DNA from: Ampullaceana balthica
Taxonomy: Eukaryota; Mollusca; Gastropoda; Lymnaeidae
Direction: 5' to 3'
Assembly: GCA_944989445.1 (NCBI GenBank)
Contig: CALYLW010000129.1
Coordinates: 741,001-805,000, forward strand
Length of the DNA stretch: 64,000 nt
The position numbers were made by a program, and so were the translations under genes. Numbering within the stretch: position 1 is the first letter of the stretch; each line of letters starts with the position of its first letter. Below, piece by piece: positions 22,800 through 34,008 of the stretch. The notes beneath the pieces were generated by a model, which made no database searches, was not told the DNA's origin, and saw only the letters and a program-made list of their open reading frames with translations.

Positions 22800-23263
22800 C
22801 ATGGTCGTATTCAAGGGGAGGGGGGCAAGGGGGCTCTTTCCATCACTGCCGGCTCGAAAATCATACTTTTTATCAGGAATATGTTATGCTTTAATAATTT
22901 TTGTTTCAGTTATCTACAAAACAGCTGAATAACCATAGCGGCTGTGAATGTACACAAGCAGGAATCAGCTGCAATTTCAACTCATTTGAAAGGTCGTGTA
23001 ACAAGATATACCTTCCAAAATCTTTTTTAGAAAATGAAGAAGTGACGACGATAATCAAATTAGAAACAGTTGCTTTAGTTGTGTCTGGTTGTTGAACTCG
23101 TACTGTTGTCCTCAATGCCAATGATAAGTCAAATGCTGCAGACGCCCCAAAATCTTCTAATAACGGCATTACGGAATCCCGCGATTGCTATACTTTTAGT
23201 TATTTTGGTCCTGTAAAAAAATTGTGTGCCCCCCCCCTGGAAAAATTCATAGCGACGCCCATG
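22800..23263. mobile_element. 464-bp hAT-type element with perfect 8-bp target duplication
   Basis: ACTGATAC occurs at 22792-22799 and 23264-23271. The ends CATGGTCGTATTC and, inverted, CATGGGCGTCGCT are imperfect inverted repeats with G-runs just inside. The interior contains a short Cys-rich stretch (CECTQAGISCNF) near 22945-22980 that may be a coding relic. No transposase core was seen. Confidence 0.85.
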
Positions 23264-23271
23264 ACTGATAC

Positions 23272-23738
23272 AGAAGTTCTGCAATTGATTGTTGAGCATA
23301 CGATTTTCCTGGCAGCGCGAAATCCTGGTTGTGATCTTAAAATAACAACACATTTCGGAATGTCTAAAATGAATCAATTGGTACGTATCGGTAATTAGAA
23401 ATTTATTAAAGATTTATTTCATGCCATGATCTTGTGTAACCTGTATGCCCTATGGTTAAAAATAAATTTCCTTTCTAAAAAGTATGTCCGATACTGATAC
23501 CCACTGATACAAAACAAAAAGTAAGTTATAAAGTATCACTCAATTTTTAAAGATTGAAAAATAAAAACAAGGTCAACAGTAATATTCTAGATTCTTTTTG
23601 TACATTTAAAACACAGATTTACATTTATCACATAACGCCTTATACTCTCGTACGCATTCTACACGAGTTATAAAACTTAATTAAACCCAGATGGTGAACT
23701 TAATTAAAACACACATTTCATCACCCTTCCTCCGTTTC
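23272..23738. other. Unannotated DNA
   Basis: No recognisable feature. Confidence 0.5.
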
Positions 23739-23745
23739 AAACAAG

Positions 23746-24002
23746 GGGCCGTCCATAAAGTACGTCCCGCTATTTTCGACTATTTTTAACGACCCACCTC
23801 CCCCCTGTCACAAATCTTGGACCCCCCCCTAAAGTACGTCACACTTTCGAACAAAAATGTTGTTTTTTATTAACAAAATAATTAAAATTTAATATAAAAC
23901 ACCGTGACGTCACACATGGCCGGAAAACCCACCCCCGTCACAAACTGTCACACTTTCTTAACCCCCCCCCCTTGGAGCGTGACATACTTTATGGACGGCC
24001 CC
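23746..24002. mobile_element. 257-bp GGGGCCGTCC MITE
   Basis: Left end GGGGCCGTCCATAAAGTACG, right end ACTTTATGGACGGCCCC. The flanks CAAACAA at 23739-23745 and 24003-24009 are identical, although the 26908 copy shows only three duplicated bases. G/C runs and GTGACG motifs lie inside. No coding sequence. Confidence 0.92.
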
Positions 24003-24009
24003 CAAACAA

Positions 24010-24722
24010 GTTCTCAAAAATTGTGTTACTTTTGGAGCAGCCACATTGTTGGTGGAGGCGTGGGTGTAGGCACGACTTACTCACATAACTATTGTCTGTC
24101 ACGTGACGTGAGTAGACACTAGTTTTACAACAAGCCTCCTGTACGCATGTTTCACACTACTACACGATACCCTGGGTGATTCTTGGTTTTTGATTGCTAA
24201 GCTGTTATCTGTTGTCATCCCATGAAATCGGAGCTCGGAAGAGAATTGATCACCGGGGAATGATGAAAGGGGATACGGCAAGGGAGCAGGTTATCCATTG
24301 GACACACTCCCACACGAATGATATCCGTCGGGGAATAGAGCACCGCGATTAAATAGGATCGCGATTCGGGGAACGGGTCATGAAAAGAGATATTTAAAAA
24401 ACAAAATGTCTTTAAATTCCTTATTTGTTCCACCACCTTTGCAGGAAGATTATTGAAAAGTCTGCTGTATTATATTTAAACAAAAAGCATATTAATTTTT
24501 AAACAGGACATAAGATCTTAGAGGGGCGTAGGAATTATTTTATGTATTCGCTCTAGAAATAAAGAAACAGTTTACAAACATATTCAAAATTAGTTCATTG
24601 TAAATATTCAGGTCTGCAACGTTTTTGGGCTATTGTGATATACATGTATATGAAGGATCGAAGGAAGAGGCAACAATCAAATAAAAACATCTTAATAATT
24701 TACAGCCTCTCTAAAACTCCCG
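24010..24722. other. Unannotated DNA
   Basis: No gene or element recognised. Confidence 0.5.
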
Positions 24723-24955
<233 letters not shown>

Positions 24956-26140
24956 AATAACTGAATCACGCTTATCTCATTTATATTAGACTTTATTTTA
25001 TACATGTATGTATAGCCCTTTAAATATTTTGTTAAAACTATTTTTTCTCCGAAAGGTACACAATTCCTTTATTTTATTCTTATAGTGAACAAAGTCGTTG
25101 AGTATAAAGTATAAGGTTTCCCCCAAACATCTGCAACAAGTTATCCCTGACGTGCCATACATTTTGCATCAAAGATAATATTTTGACAACCACTGTACAT
25201 GGCCCGAGGTGGATGCCCCTTGCCTACGAATCCGGTTGTGGGCGACCACTATTTCAAAAATATTTTTAGTGCCCCATATCACTGCCAAGGTTTAGAACAA
25301 CTGTATTGGAATTGTTTCGTATTTTAAAAACATAGTTGCAGGAATTACCTTAAAAAAATATATGAAGACTTTGAATCTAACGAGCATGCCTAATACTTCA
25401 CTGATTGGTGTATTTCCTGGACAAAGGAGGGGAATTTAGTTTCGACATACATTGTCTTTGTGAGATTGGTGAGATAAAATTGTAAACCACTAAAATTACT
25501 GAAACCAATCAGTAGAACAAAGTGACGCCGTCTGGCAACATTTCGGCCTCAGACGTGTAGCCAACATAAAATCTAACGGCCTAATTATAGGGCTCTAATA
25601 TATGAGGCAGTTAAATCGAGAGGCTAACTGTGGGATGGCTATGTACTAGGAAAACCTGAATTTATAAGAAATTTTATACTTAATTTAGGCGTGTCTCCAC
25701 TGTAGCCTTCCCCCGCACCCAGTCAAGAATGGCATTGTATGATAATTCTTTGTAATTTGTCATTCCGGGCTCTAATCCTCAACTAGATATTTTATTTAAA
25801 AAGATAGTAAACACCTATTAATAACACCAAAAGACAATGGGTTGGGATATCAATGATAAATTTAAAGTTAGAGTTTCCCAAATAGGTGTAAAGTATTAGC
25901 GCGGACACAAATTGACCATTCGGATAACTCATGCGCAAATTGACTGACAGACGTTCGTGCATACACACAAATGACTGAAATGCTCGCTCTTACATGTACA
26001 AACACATATCAGTTAACATTCTACTAAGTATGTAATTTTAATGATCAATAATGGAAGTTATGTGTCTTAATTTTTTAATATTGAAAGAGGTAAATATTGT
26101 ATTAAGCAATTTAATGTTAATGTAAATGGAATTTATTAAT
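24956..26140. other. Unannotated AT-rich DNA
   Basis: No recognisable feature. Confidence 0.55.
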
Positions 26141-27432
26141 TAATGCAAACCTCATTGAAGTGATCAAGATCCTATACAACAGAGCAACCAGCGCAGTACT
26201 CTTCAACAGCAAGCTGGGAGATTGGTTCAAGACCACTATTGGTGTCAGACAAGGATGCTTACTTTCCCCCATCCTCTTCAACCTCTTCCTTGAAAGGAGT
26301 ATGACAGATGTGCTAGAAAACCGTGTCGAAACAGTCAGCATCGGACGGAGAAGTATAACCAACCTACGCTTCACCTATGACATAGACGGCCTAGCTAGCA
26401 GCGAGGACGAACTAAAAGAATTCCTTGAAAAACTAGAGAAAACAGCAAAGGCGTACGGCATGGAAATCAATGCAGAAAAGACCAAGGTCATGGCAAATAG
26501 AAAATTCACAAATGAGATTCGGATAAACGGGCAAAAACTCGAAGAGGTCTCAACCTTTAAATATCTAGGAGCCATAATATCCGACGAAGGCTCAAAGCCA
26601 GAAATTCTTGCCAGATTGGCCCAAACAATGGCAGCATTGAGTAAATTAAAGCACATCTGGCAAAGCAAGAAACTCTACCTGAGATTAAAGATCCGACTAA
26701 TACGCTCTCTGGCGATGTCGGTCTTCTTGTATGGTTGTGAGGCTTGGACGCTCACTGCAGACCTCCAAAGAAGAATCAATGCGCTAGAGATGAGATGTTT
26801 CAGAAAGATATTGAACATCTCCTACACAGCGCACATCGCAAACGAAGCGGTCAGCAACACAATAAATACTGTCATTGGCCCCTACGAGGACCTTCTCACC
26901 TCAATTAGGGGCCGTCCATAAAGTACGTCACGCTCCTGAGGGGGGAGGGGGTGTAAGAAAGTGTGACACTTTGTGACAGGGGGAAGAGGGGTGTCCGGCC
27001 ATGTGTGACGTCACTGTGTTTTATATTAAATTTTAATTATTTAGTTAATAAAAAAACAATTTTTTTGTTCGAAAGTGTGACGTACTTTGGGGGGGGGGTC
27101 CGAGATTTGTGACAGTTTGTGACAGGGGGGAGGGGGGTGTTGAAAATGGTGAAAAATAGCGTGACGTACTTTATGGACGACCCCTTAAGAAGAGGAAACT
27201 ACGATGGCACGGACACGAGACAAGATCTGGAGGTCTCGCCAAGACTATATTGCAAGGAAAAGTCCAGGGAGGAAGGAAAAGAGGCAGACAAATGAAGAGA
27301 TGGGAAGACGATATCAAGGAGTGGACCGGCCTGTCATTCAGCGACTCTCAAAAGGCAGCGCAGGACCGTGACAAATGGCGTGAGATAGTGTGCAGTTCAC
27401 GATGGTGCCCCAACGACCCAACGACGGGTTAA
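26141..27432 (+). pseudogene. LINE reverse transcriptase, 5'-truncated and split by a MITE
   Basis: The frame begins at about 26143 (NLIEVIKILYNRA) and continues with GVRQGCLLSPILFNLFLE, the palm motif, FEEL-like KTKVMAN, STFKYLGAIIS, YGCEAWTLTADLQRRINALE and RCFRKILNISY. At 26907 a 277-bp MITE interrupts it. The frame then resumes in KKRKLRWHGH, GGRKRGRQMKRWEDDIKEW and DRDKWREIV to a stop at 27430-27432. The catalytic box reads RFTYDID instead of the expected xADDx, so the first aspartate is lost and the enzyme would be inactive even without the insertion. This is a different LINE type from those at 8 and 57 kb, with no terminal zinc finger. Confidence 0.93.
26908..27184. mobile_element. 277-bp GGGGCCGTCC MITE inside the LINE
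   Basis: Ends GGGGCCGTCCATAAAGTACG and ACTTTATGGACGACCCC. The trinucleotide TTA is duplicated (26905-26907 and 27185-27187). Removing the element and one TTA restores an uninterrupted LINE frame across the site, so the duplication length is directly readable here. Confidence 0.95.
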
Positions 27433-27637
27433 GGCTAAGGAATAGTTCAAGTTCAAGTAGATGAAATAAGATATTAACTAATTCGAAAGAGTGATCATGA
27501 TTGAGAAAGGGAAAATAATTCAGAGTAAGTGAGAGTGAGCTATTTAATGGTTGATTAAAGTGTGTGAGAGAATGTGTACCAGAGAATGTGAAAACAGTAA
27601 ATAAGTTACACAAAATAAAGAAATAAATTTTGAAAAA

Positions 27638-28125
27638 CCCGTACAAAACCAAGTTTTTGACTATAAATCCTTTATGTACGAGACACAACTAGAAGAATGT
27701 TCATTATAATACGCAGCGCAAGACCATCCAAAAATACAAAATTGTAGTTAGGTGTCGTAAAACATGTTTAATATAATGCGCACCGATCAGGAATATGTTT
27801 ATAAAAAGTGTTGTCAATAAAATACGCACCTTATTGCGCGACAGGAAAGGTTGTTCAATATAATACGCACCACGACACTATAGCAAAAAAAGATAACATG
27901 TTACGTAGAGAGAAATAAAGAAAATCTAAAGATTCATTAATTTAATTACAGTACATTCGATTTATCTGAAATTTTGATACATCATTTTCGTCCTTGGCAA
28001 GAGTCTGCCTGCAAAATTTCAGCTCGCTAGCTTACAAGGAAGTGGGTTAAAATCAATCCAAAGTTTTTTCGGCACCACCCACCTCAAGCAAGCAAGCAGA
28101 CACCACGAGTTAATATAAAGGATTT
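27638..28125 (-). mobile_element. Core-head element, TTAACTCGTGGTGTC subtype (minus)
   Basis: In the minus direction it starts AAATCCTTTATATTAACTCG and contains GCTTGCTTGCTTG, GAGCTGAAATTTTGCAGGCA and ATCAAAATTTCAGA. The second half has several repeats of a GGTGCGTATTATATTGAACA type motif before ATAAAGGATTTATAGTC. It is a close relative, inverted, of the copy at 46723-47211. Confidence 0.9.
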
Positions 28126-28947
28126 AAAAAAGAAATTGATTGAATTGTGCTAGAAATTATCAGAATTAAATCGGATAGACATGGAGATACAGAGCACGTG
28201 AGATAAGCATTGTGAGACATAAGTAGATATGATGTCACAAGTAAAGAAAGAATTGTAGAGAATAGCGACAGATAAGTGTAATGAGTAGCAGAGGGAATGT
28301 CCCAGGTTTATTTTGTGAAGGGCCATGTGATAGAGATGCACGAATTCGTTACTAAAACTGAGTAGTCGGTGGCAATAACAACAATCTTAAATATAAAGCA
28401 TTAGTTATGTGAACTTTCCTAACTAAGAATAGTTAATGTGTATGTAATGAGACTGCTATACCAGACCTTATTGCTAAATTAATGGCTATAATTACATCTT
28501 AGATTTGACAGGAGGCTCAGACCTGATTCATCAGGCGAACTTTGTGCTGTTCAGTTATTTCATTTTCTACATTTGAGACGGATGAGGGGTGAACGTTTTC
28601 CCCAAACAGACATTTTTATTAATGTGCCTCTACTGTCCTCCCCTCAACACATAGACATACACACTTACCTGACAAATGTTTCAAAGTATTTACCTATCAT
28701 TAATTTCATAATCTTTGTTCATTAATTTTTTTTAATGACAATATATTTTCCATTCCGTTAAAACAAATTGTCTATTCGATACTTTAAGGATTAAAATTCA
28801 GAATTTTGGACTTTAAACATTAAATTCGGCATATATCTTAACCGAAGATTCAATTATACTAGCGAAAACCTTTTTTTTTACACTTAACTATAATATTTTT
28901 ATTTCAAAATTGATAAATATCGAGCGCATAAAAAACGGAACACTACA
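28126..28947. other. Unannotated AT-rich DNA
   Basis: No recognisable feature. Confidence 0.5.
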
Positions 28948-28955
28948 CTTTACAT

Positions 28956-29162
28956 CAGGGGTGGCCAGACCTGTAGCAACTGAGAGCCATTTTAAAATAT
29001 ATAAAAATTTGTTGAGAGCCGCATTGAAGCCCTATGGGTCATTAAAGCTGACTTGGATATCTTCTAGTAATCCTTGTAACGTATCTTTCATAAATTGTAC
29101 GCGAGCCGCAGTGTGACACAGAAGCCGCATAAGGCTCGCAGGCCGCGGTTTGGCCACCGTTG
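28956..29162. mobile_element. 207-bp hAT MITE with worn 8-bp target duplication
   Basis: The left end CAGGGGTGGCCAGACCTG and right end GGTTTGGCCACCGTTG are inverted hAT-type termini. GAGCCGCA-type motifs lie inside on both sides. The flanks CTTTACAT and CTCTACAG match at 6 of 8 positions. Confidence 0.8.
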
Positions 29163-29375
29163 CTCTACAGTATCAAATTTAAAGCTCTGACTGTTGTGCA
29201 ATAAACAGATTATATATTTTTTCCCCGTTACTGGGACGTGTTAATATCTCAAAAGAAGACTGTAAACTAATTCAAGACAGAGTATGGAACTTTTGAAAAA
29301 GAAAATCATCCCTAAGATAAGATAAGAAATTGCTTTAAGTTTACATAAAAGTAGTAAAGGTCTATTTATTAGAAA

Positions 29376-30480
29376 CTACTGGACACAATGTGTGTAAATG
29401 CCTCTTGGCCTGAAAAATGTTAAAACTAGCCTCTTGCAATGAATGAATTGGTTGACAAACAACTGAACATTCGAAAATTTAATACACAAATGAAAATAAG
29501 AAAAATTAAACACAAATAAGTGAACACATAGATAAGTGAACACACTGACAACTGACCTAATAGACAAATGAACCTGCGACAAGCAATCGCAAAAGTAATA
29601 CAAAATAAATTGAACTAGTAAATATTCGAAAAGTTTAGTTAATCAAAGTTGTAGTCTTATGTGACTCAAGTTCTTCACACGAATCTCTGTGTCGGTTCTC
29701 GAAGAAGATGAAATCTGTAAATGCTGCTCCGGAAATAATGGACATTATCAATGCACGAGGTGGACAGTTATACTGCAGTACACCACAGCTCACGCAAAGG
29801 TACCGCAGCTGGAACGGGCAAACCAGCCTGCACAAGGTGCAGCCCAGCCTCAAATAGAACGTCCAATGACTCAATCTGGGAGTGAAGTAGTAGCTTAAAG
29901 ACTATTTACTAGAAAAATGGCTCAAAGTCTTGACTTATGGTCATACAGCAAAGACACTTCACAGAACGTGTCGCGACCGAGCAAAACGGATCCTTGGTGG
30001 GAATTAACTGGTAGCTGCCAACACGCTAATGCAGACTGGGCTATAAGGTCACACAAAATAAACAAATTTTACTGGATTTTTGGTCAAATCCTTTATAATT
30101 GTTAAATTATGTTAAATTTATGAATTGGTTAACTTAATCTACAACTGTACCCATACGGATACTTAGATAGGTCTAATTTATGTTCTGATGGTTTCGACGT
30201 TTACATATTTATTTTCAATTTCTATTAGTTTGGTATTCCCTTTCGTGTGTTCAGTTGTCTATAGGTTTAGTTGTCTGTGTGTTCACTTGTCCGCATGTTA
30301 AATGTCGTGTGTTTAGTTGTTTTATGTTCAGTTGTCATATGTTCTCTTGTCCTCTTGTTAAATGTCGTGTGTTTGTTATCTTATGTTCAGTTGTCTTATA
30401 TTTAGTTGTCTTATGTTCAGTTGTCTTAAGTTCAGTTGTCATATGTTCATTTGTCATATGTTCACTTGTCCGGTCACCAA
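29376..30480. repeat. Low-complexity GTTCAnTTGTC blocks in inverted orientation
   Basis: From 30250 to 30480 a 13-16-bp motif of the GTTCAGTTGTCTTAT type is repeated irregularly more than ten times. From 29440 to 29575 the complementary form (AAGTGAACACATAGA, ACAACTGACC) appears several times. The 600 bp between them contains a stretch (29740-30060) of higher GC that is open in pieces but matches nothing I recognise. Confidence 0.55.
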
Positions 30481-30813
30481 ATAAATCATTTAACACAATT
30501 TGTTACATCTTAAAAATTTCACCTTTTAAAAATGTTTACATCTTAAAAATACTCACTTGTCATCATTAGCGCCACTTACACATATCCTCTCCTACTCATT
30601 GTAATATTTGTTAAAATAAAAGTCCGTGGGCTCAATGGGTATTACCTAAAGAAACATCATGGTATGGATTATACCAGCTTTAAGAAATCCTTTGACATAT
30701 TTTTCAACGCTTTAGTTTTACAATGTTAGTAAAAGATATGGGCGAATATGAATTCAGTGGCGTAGCTAGAACTTTTGCCCCCCGGGGCGGTCACCAATGT
30801 GCCGCCCTTTTTA

Positions 30814-31228
30814 GGGACCGTCCATAAATGACGTCACGCACCGGGGGGGGGTATACATTTGTTACGATGTGTGACGAGAGGGGTGTGTTTGAGAAAAGTG
30901 ACGTCACGTCAAAACGCACAACTTTAAATAAAAGCTCCACTTAAATATTTATTACTGACACTGTGTTTAATGACGTTTACGTAAAACGCGTGTTACGATA
31001 TTACTGTGCAGCCTTGCACATAGAAACATAATTAAGTTAAATGGAAAAAAATGATTTGAAACATGTTTAATTTCAAATAGAAAATACGGCTTCTATTGTG
31101 GAGTGGGGGGGGGTCAAAACTTTATGACATTATTATTGAAGAAGGGGTCTAAGTTTTTGGGGCGAAGTGTGACGAGGGAGGAGGGGGTGAAAAATCAGCC
31201 AAAATTGCGTGACGTCATTTATGGACGG
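30814..31228. mobile_element. GGGACCGTCC MITE nested in the hAT
   Basis: Left end GGGACCGTCCATAAATGACG, right end GTGACGTCATTTATGGACGG, with G-runs and GTGACG motifs inside. The outermost bases of the right end are missing or changed. Confidence 0.85.
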
Positions 31229-31604
31229 AAAATTAGTCGATTATATGATGGTTTTTATAAATTAATAAGCATGAATAAATAATTGTAATTGAAACGAAGT
31301 AAAGGTGGGGAACATGTTTACCATTGCATGCCGTATTTATGTAAGCAGTGATTAAAGAGGCTGTATAATATGATATACCTATAAATACACATTTATAAAA
31401 ATACACTATATATTTTTAAAGGCCACAAGAAAGTTACTGAGGTTGCAGGTCCCCACCCCCCCAAATGAGACAAAACATATTCCAAATTTACACCCAGAAA
31501 AACATTCTCAATTACTATTCTTTTATTTTATATTTATAAATAAATAATTATTTTTACAAACAAAGAAATTGTATACATTAGTATGTAATCATATTTTTAC
31601 ATTT

Positions 31605-31790
31605 AATCTCCTAACTTTCATAATAGAAAAATCGTGTATTATGCTATCAAAAATTAAATTATTTGTAATATCTTTTTCTATGGACAATATTGCAAGATTT
31701 TTTTGTCTTAAATCGCTCATTGTGAAAGGAAGATAATTTTTATCAACTTCACTTTGGAGACGCTCCTTTCACTGATAGCAATTGTTGAAA
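31605..31790 (-). pseudogene. hAT C-terminal dimerisation segment (transposase relic)
   Basis: The minus-strand frame reads ERLQSEVDKNYLPFTMSDLR, then QKNLAILSIEKDI and DSIIHDFSIMKVRRL. The L--YL-STM---RL--LAiLSIE-----id---iI--FA--KaRR pattern is the C-terminal hATC region of ZMYM1-like hAT transposases. A TGA interrupts just before this segment where the family usually has a coding codon. The rest of the protein (DUF4371, RNase H-like core) is too worn to place with confidence. Confidence 0.8.
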
Positions 31791-32040
31791 AATTCATTCA
31801 AAATTACAATGTTGGGCACAGAATTTTCCAATCGTACTGTTGAATAATTTTTAATAGATCAAGGGGGCCTCCCCCCCCCCGTTTTTCTAACTTAATGCCT
31901 ATTCTTGTAGTTAGGTACAGCCATAAAAACCTGGAGCCTTTTTCTTTCAGTATTGACCTGTTCTTTATCAATGTCAATAAAGTAATTTATTTGATTTTCA
32001 AATGCTTCATGTAGTAGGTTACATGGTATTATATACGAAT

Positions 32041-32860
32041 TAAGGGCTGCGGAAATTAACAATTAATTTCTCGATTAATCGTTAAAATATTTAACAATTT
32101 AAAAAAAATTTAAACAATTAATCGACCCACCACTTATTAATGTACCGGAAGTCAAAAAGTAAAATATTTCGGCCGATAATTATAAAGTAATTTCCGGACG
32201 ATTACAGGAAAATTTTGGTTTTAAGCAATTGACTAAGGTAAATGTTAAACATGTTGATAAAGGTTATTGTGTCCATTGAGAGAAATCGTTTGCCTACCAT
32301 GCAATGTTCCTACAATCTAAGCTTCGTTGGTCCGTGTGCAAAGTTAAAAACAAAACTCGTGTTGAAAGTTGAACAACGTCAATTTTTTGTGCAATATCTT
32401 ACAAAATTTTCTGCGCGGTGATTCTAAACTTCTGCGTGGCATCGGTCAAATATCTGCGCTGCCACGCTGCTTAAAGGGGATATTGCTACCATGTTTCTAA
32501 CACTTCGCTTACATATCACCTGCAAACCAAACATCCACTACAGTATCAGAAACTTTAGCTGAGACAATTTAAAGCTATGTGAACGATTGTTCAGCTCGGA
32601 TGGTTATATTGTCAATAAGACCCGCTCATCACTTGAACCAAATAATGTCAATGCACTTGTCTGTTTGCGTTGTCGGTTAAAAGATTTCATACAAAGAAGA
32701 CATTTCAGTGTTATTTCGATTTTCGACAAGTACGTTTAATAAATATTACCTATGACACCATAAATTTCAATTTTTGGCTTTAGTCAAAATAAACGATTAA
32801 TTAATCGTTAATTTTTCAAAATTTAACGTTTAAATTTAAACTAATCGTTAACAGCCCTAA
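32041..32860 (+). mobile_element. 820-bp hAT deletion derivative with BED and hATC remnants
   Basis: ATACGAAT is duplicated exactly (32033-32040 and 32861-32868). The ends TAAGGGCTG and CAGCCCTAA are near-perfect inverted repeats, with ATTAATCG-rich subterminal DNA on both sides. Near 32265-32305 a worn BED finger is readable (KGYCVH, stop, EKSFAYH). At 32590-32690 the frame LFSSDGYIVNKTRSSLEPNN then VNALVCLR is the C-terminal dimerisation motif of BED-type hAT transposases. The catalytic middle is absent. It is inserted in the larger hAT at 30755-34000. Fragments of the same family lie at 9549 and 43031. Confidence 0.93.
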
Positions 32861-34008
32861 ATACGAATATTTTCTTGCAAGGACTTGCAACTCATCAAAA
32901 CGTTCTTTTATTTTCTGTTATAATTCCATCCATGGATAAAAACATTTGTTGTTGTACTGCTCGTTCTAAAGATAGAACAACGTCTTCTTAATTTTCCCCA
33001 CTATATTTTTTATCCTTCTAACTCAGCGTTCAGATGATATCTTTAAGTCTTCACAAATTGTTTGACTGATATAACAGCGTTTTGTATTAGCACATATCTT
33101 TGTTCCATGCAATTGGTTTGCATTAACTTAAAAAATGACGGGTTCCCATAACTTGAGATAACATAGAAAATAAAAAGATTGCATTGAATTGAGTAAAATT
33201 TAAGCATCTTATCTCGTTTTACGAGTTACTTCTTCAGATGTCAATTAAAAAGTATGTCTTTTTCAAAATTATTTATACCTGTTGTGGTGTGTATTAACTG
33301 AGAAATTTGAATATTTTCATGTTCTTGCCATAAATCTTAATAATTTTCCATAAAACATACGAATTCAAATTATTTACACATTATTTTAATTGGATAGGCG
33401 TAAATTTTTTATTGAATAGCCGTATTTTTTATGAAAAACACAAATTATTTGTGTTACTTTAATGCAATAAAAACAAAATAAATTTTAATTTTAATAACGT
33501 ACCTTACAATAATTTTCTGAAAACTCAAAAACAATAATATAAACTACTACTTGCAAGTTAAACACAATATTTGAACCACCATGAATTGTAGGTATTTGTT
33601 CGCGCATCTTTCTGCGAATGTCGAAATTCCACTCAAAAACCATCGTGGCGATATTAATAGCACATTATTCTGCCCAGCGGTGATGTGTTTTTTTTGTGTA
33701 GTTTTACCACTTACATTTCCAAACAAATCGATACCTTTTTGAGTTATTTTAAATTTTTGAACGGTTTTGCGTTACTTATAACATCCACACATCCACTATG
33801 TAATCAAACAAATGTTGTGGGAATCCATTAATTAGGACTAGAAATATCGAATATTTTTGTTTCACCTTGGTTTTCCCCTTCAAAAGAAAAACGGTGATTG
33901 TAGGAATAGGTTGCACTTTTCAAATGCCCAAAAATGCCGCCCTAAATGTGTGCCGCCCGGGGCGGACCGCCCCTACCACCCCCCTCTAGCTACGCCACTG
34001 TATGAATT

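Larger units (their letters stand above)
30755..34000 (-). mobile_element. Complete hAT transposon (ZMYM1-like type), 3.2 kb, with nested insertions
   Basis: The ends CAGTGGCGTAGCTAG and CTAGCTACGCCACTG are perfect inverted repeats. TATGAATT is duplicated exactly on both sides (30747-30754 and 34001-34008). Gene remnants are on the minus strand: a hAT C-terminal dimerisation segment lies at 31605-31790. A GGGACCGTCC MITE (30814-31228) and a second hAT (32041-32860) were inserted later, so about 2 kb is original. Subterminal GCCGCCCGGGGCGG-like sequences occur at both ends. Confidence 0.95.

Noticed and set aside
22901..23169. Possible Cys-rich protein inside the hAT element
   Set aside because: Only one short Cys cluster; the frame is not supported on either side and may be a decayed transposase fragment.
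28081..28125. Short tandem of AGCAAGC as an independent microsatellite
   Set aside because: It is part of the core-head element and recurs at the same place in the copy at 46723.
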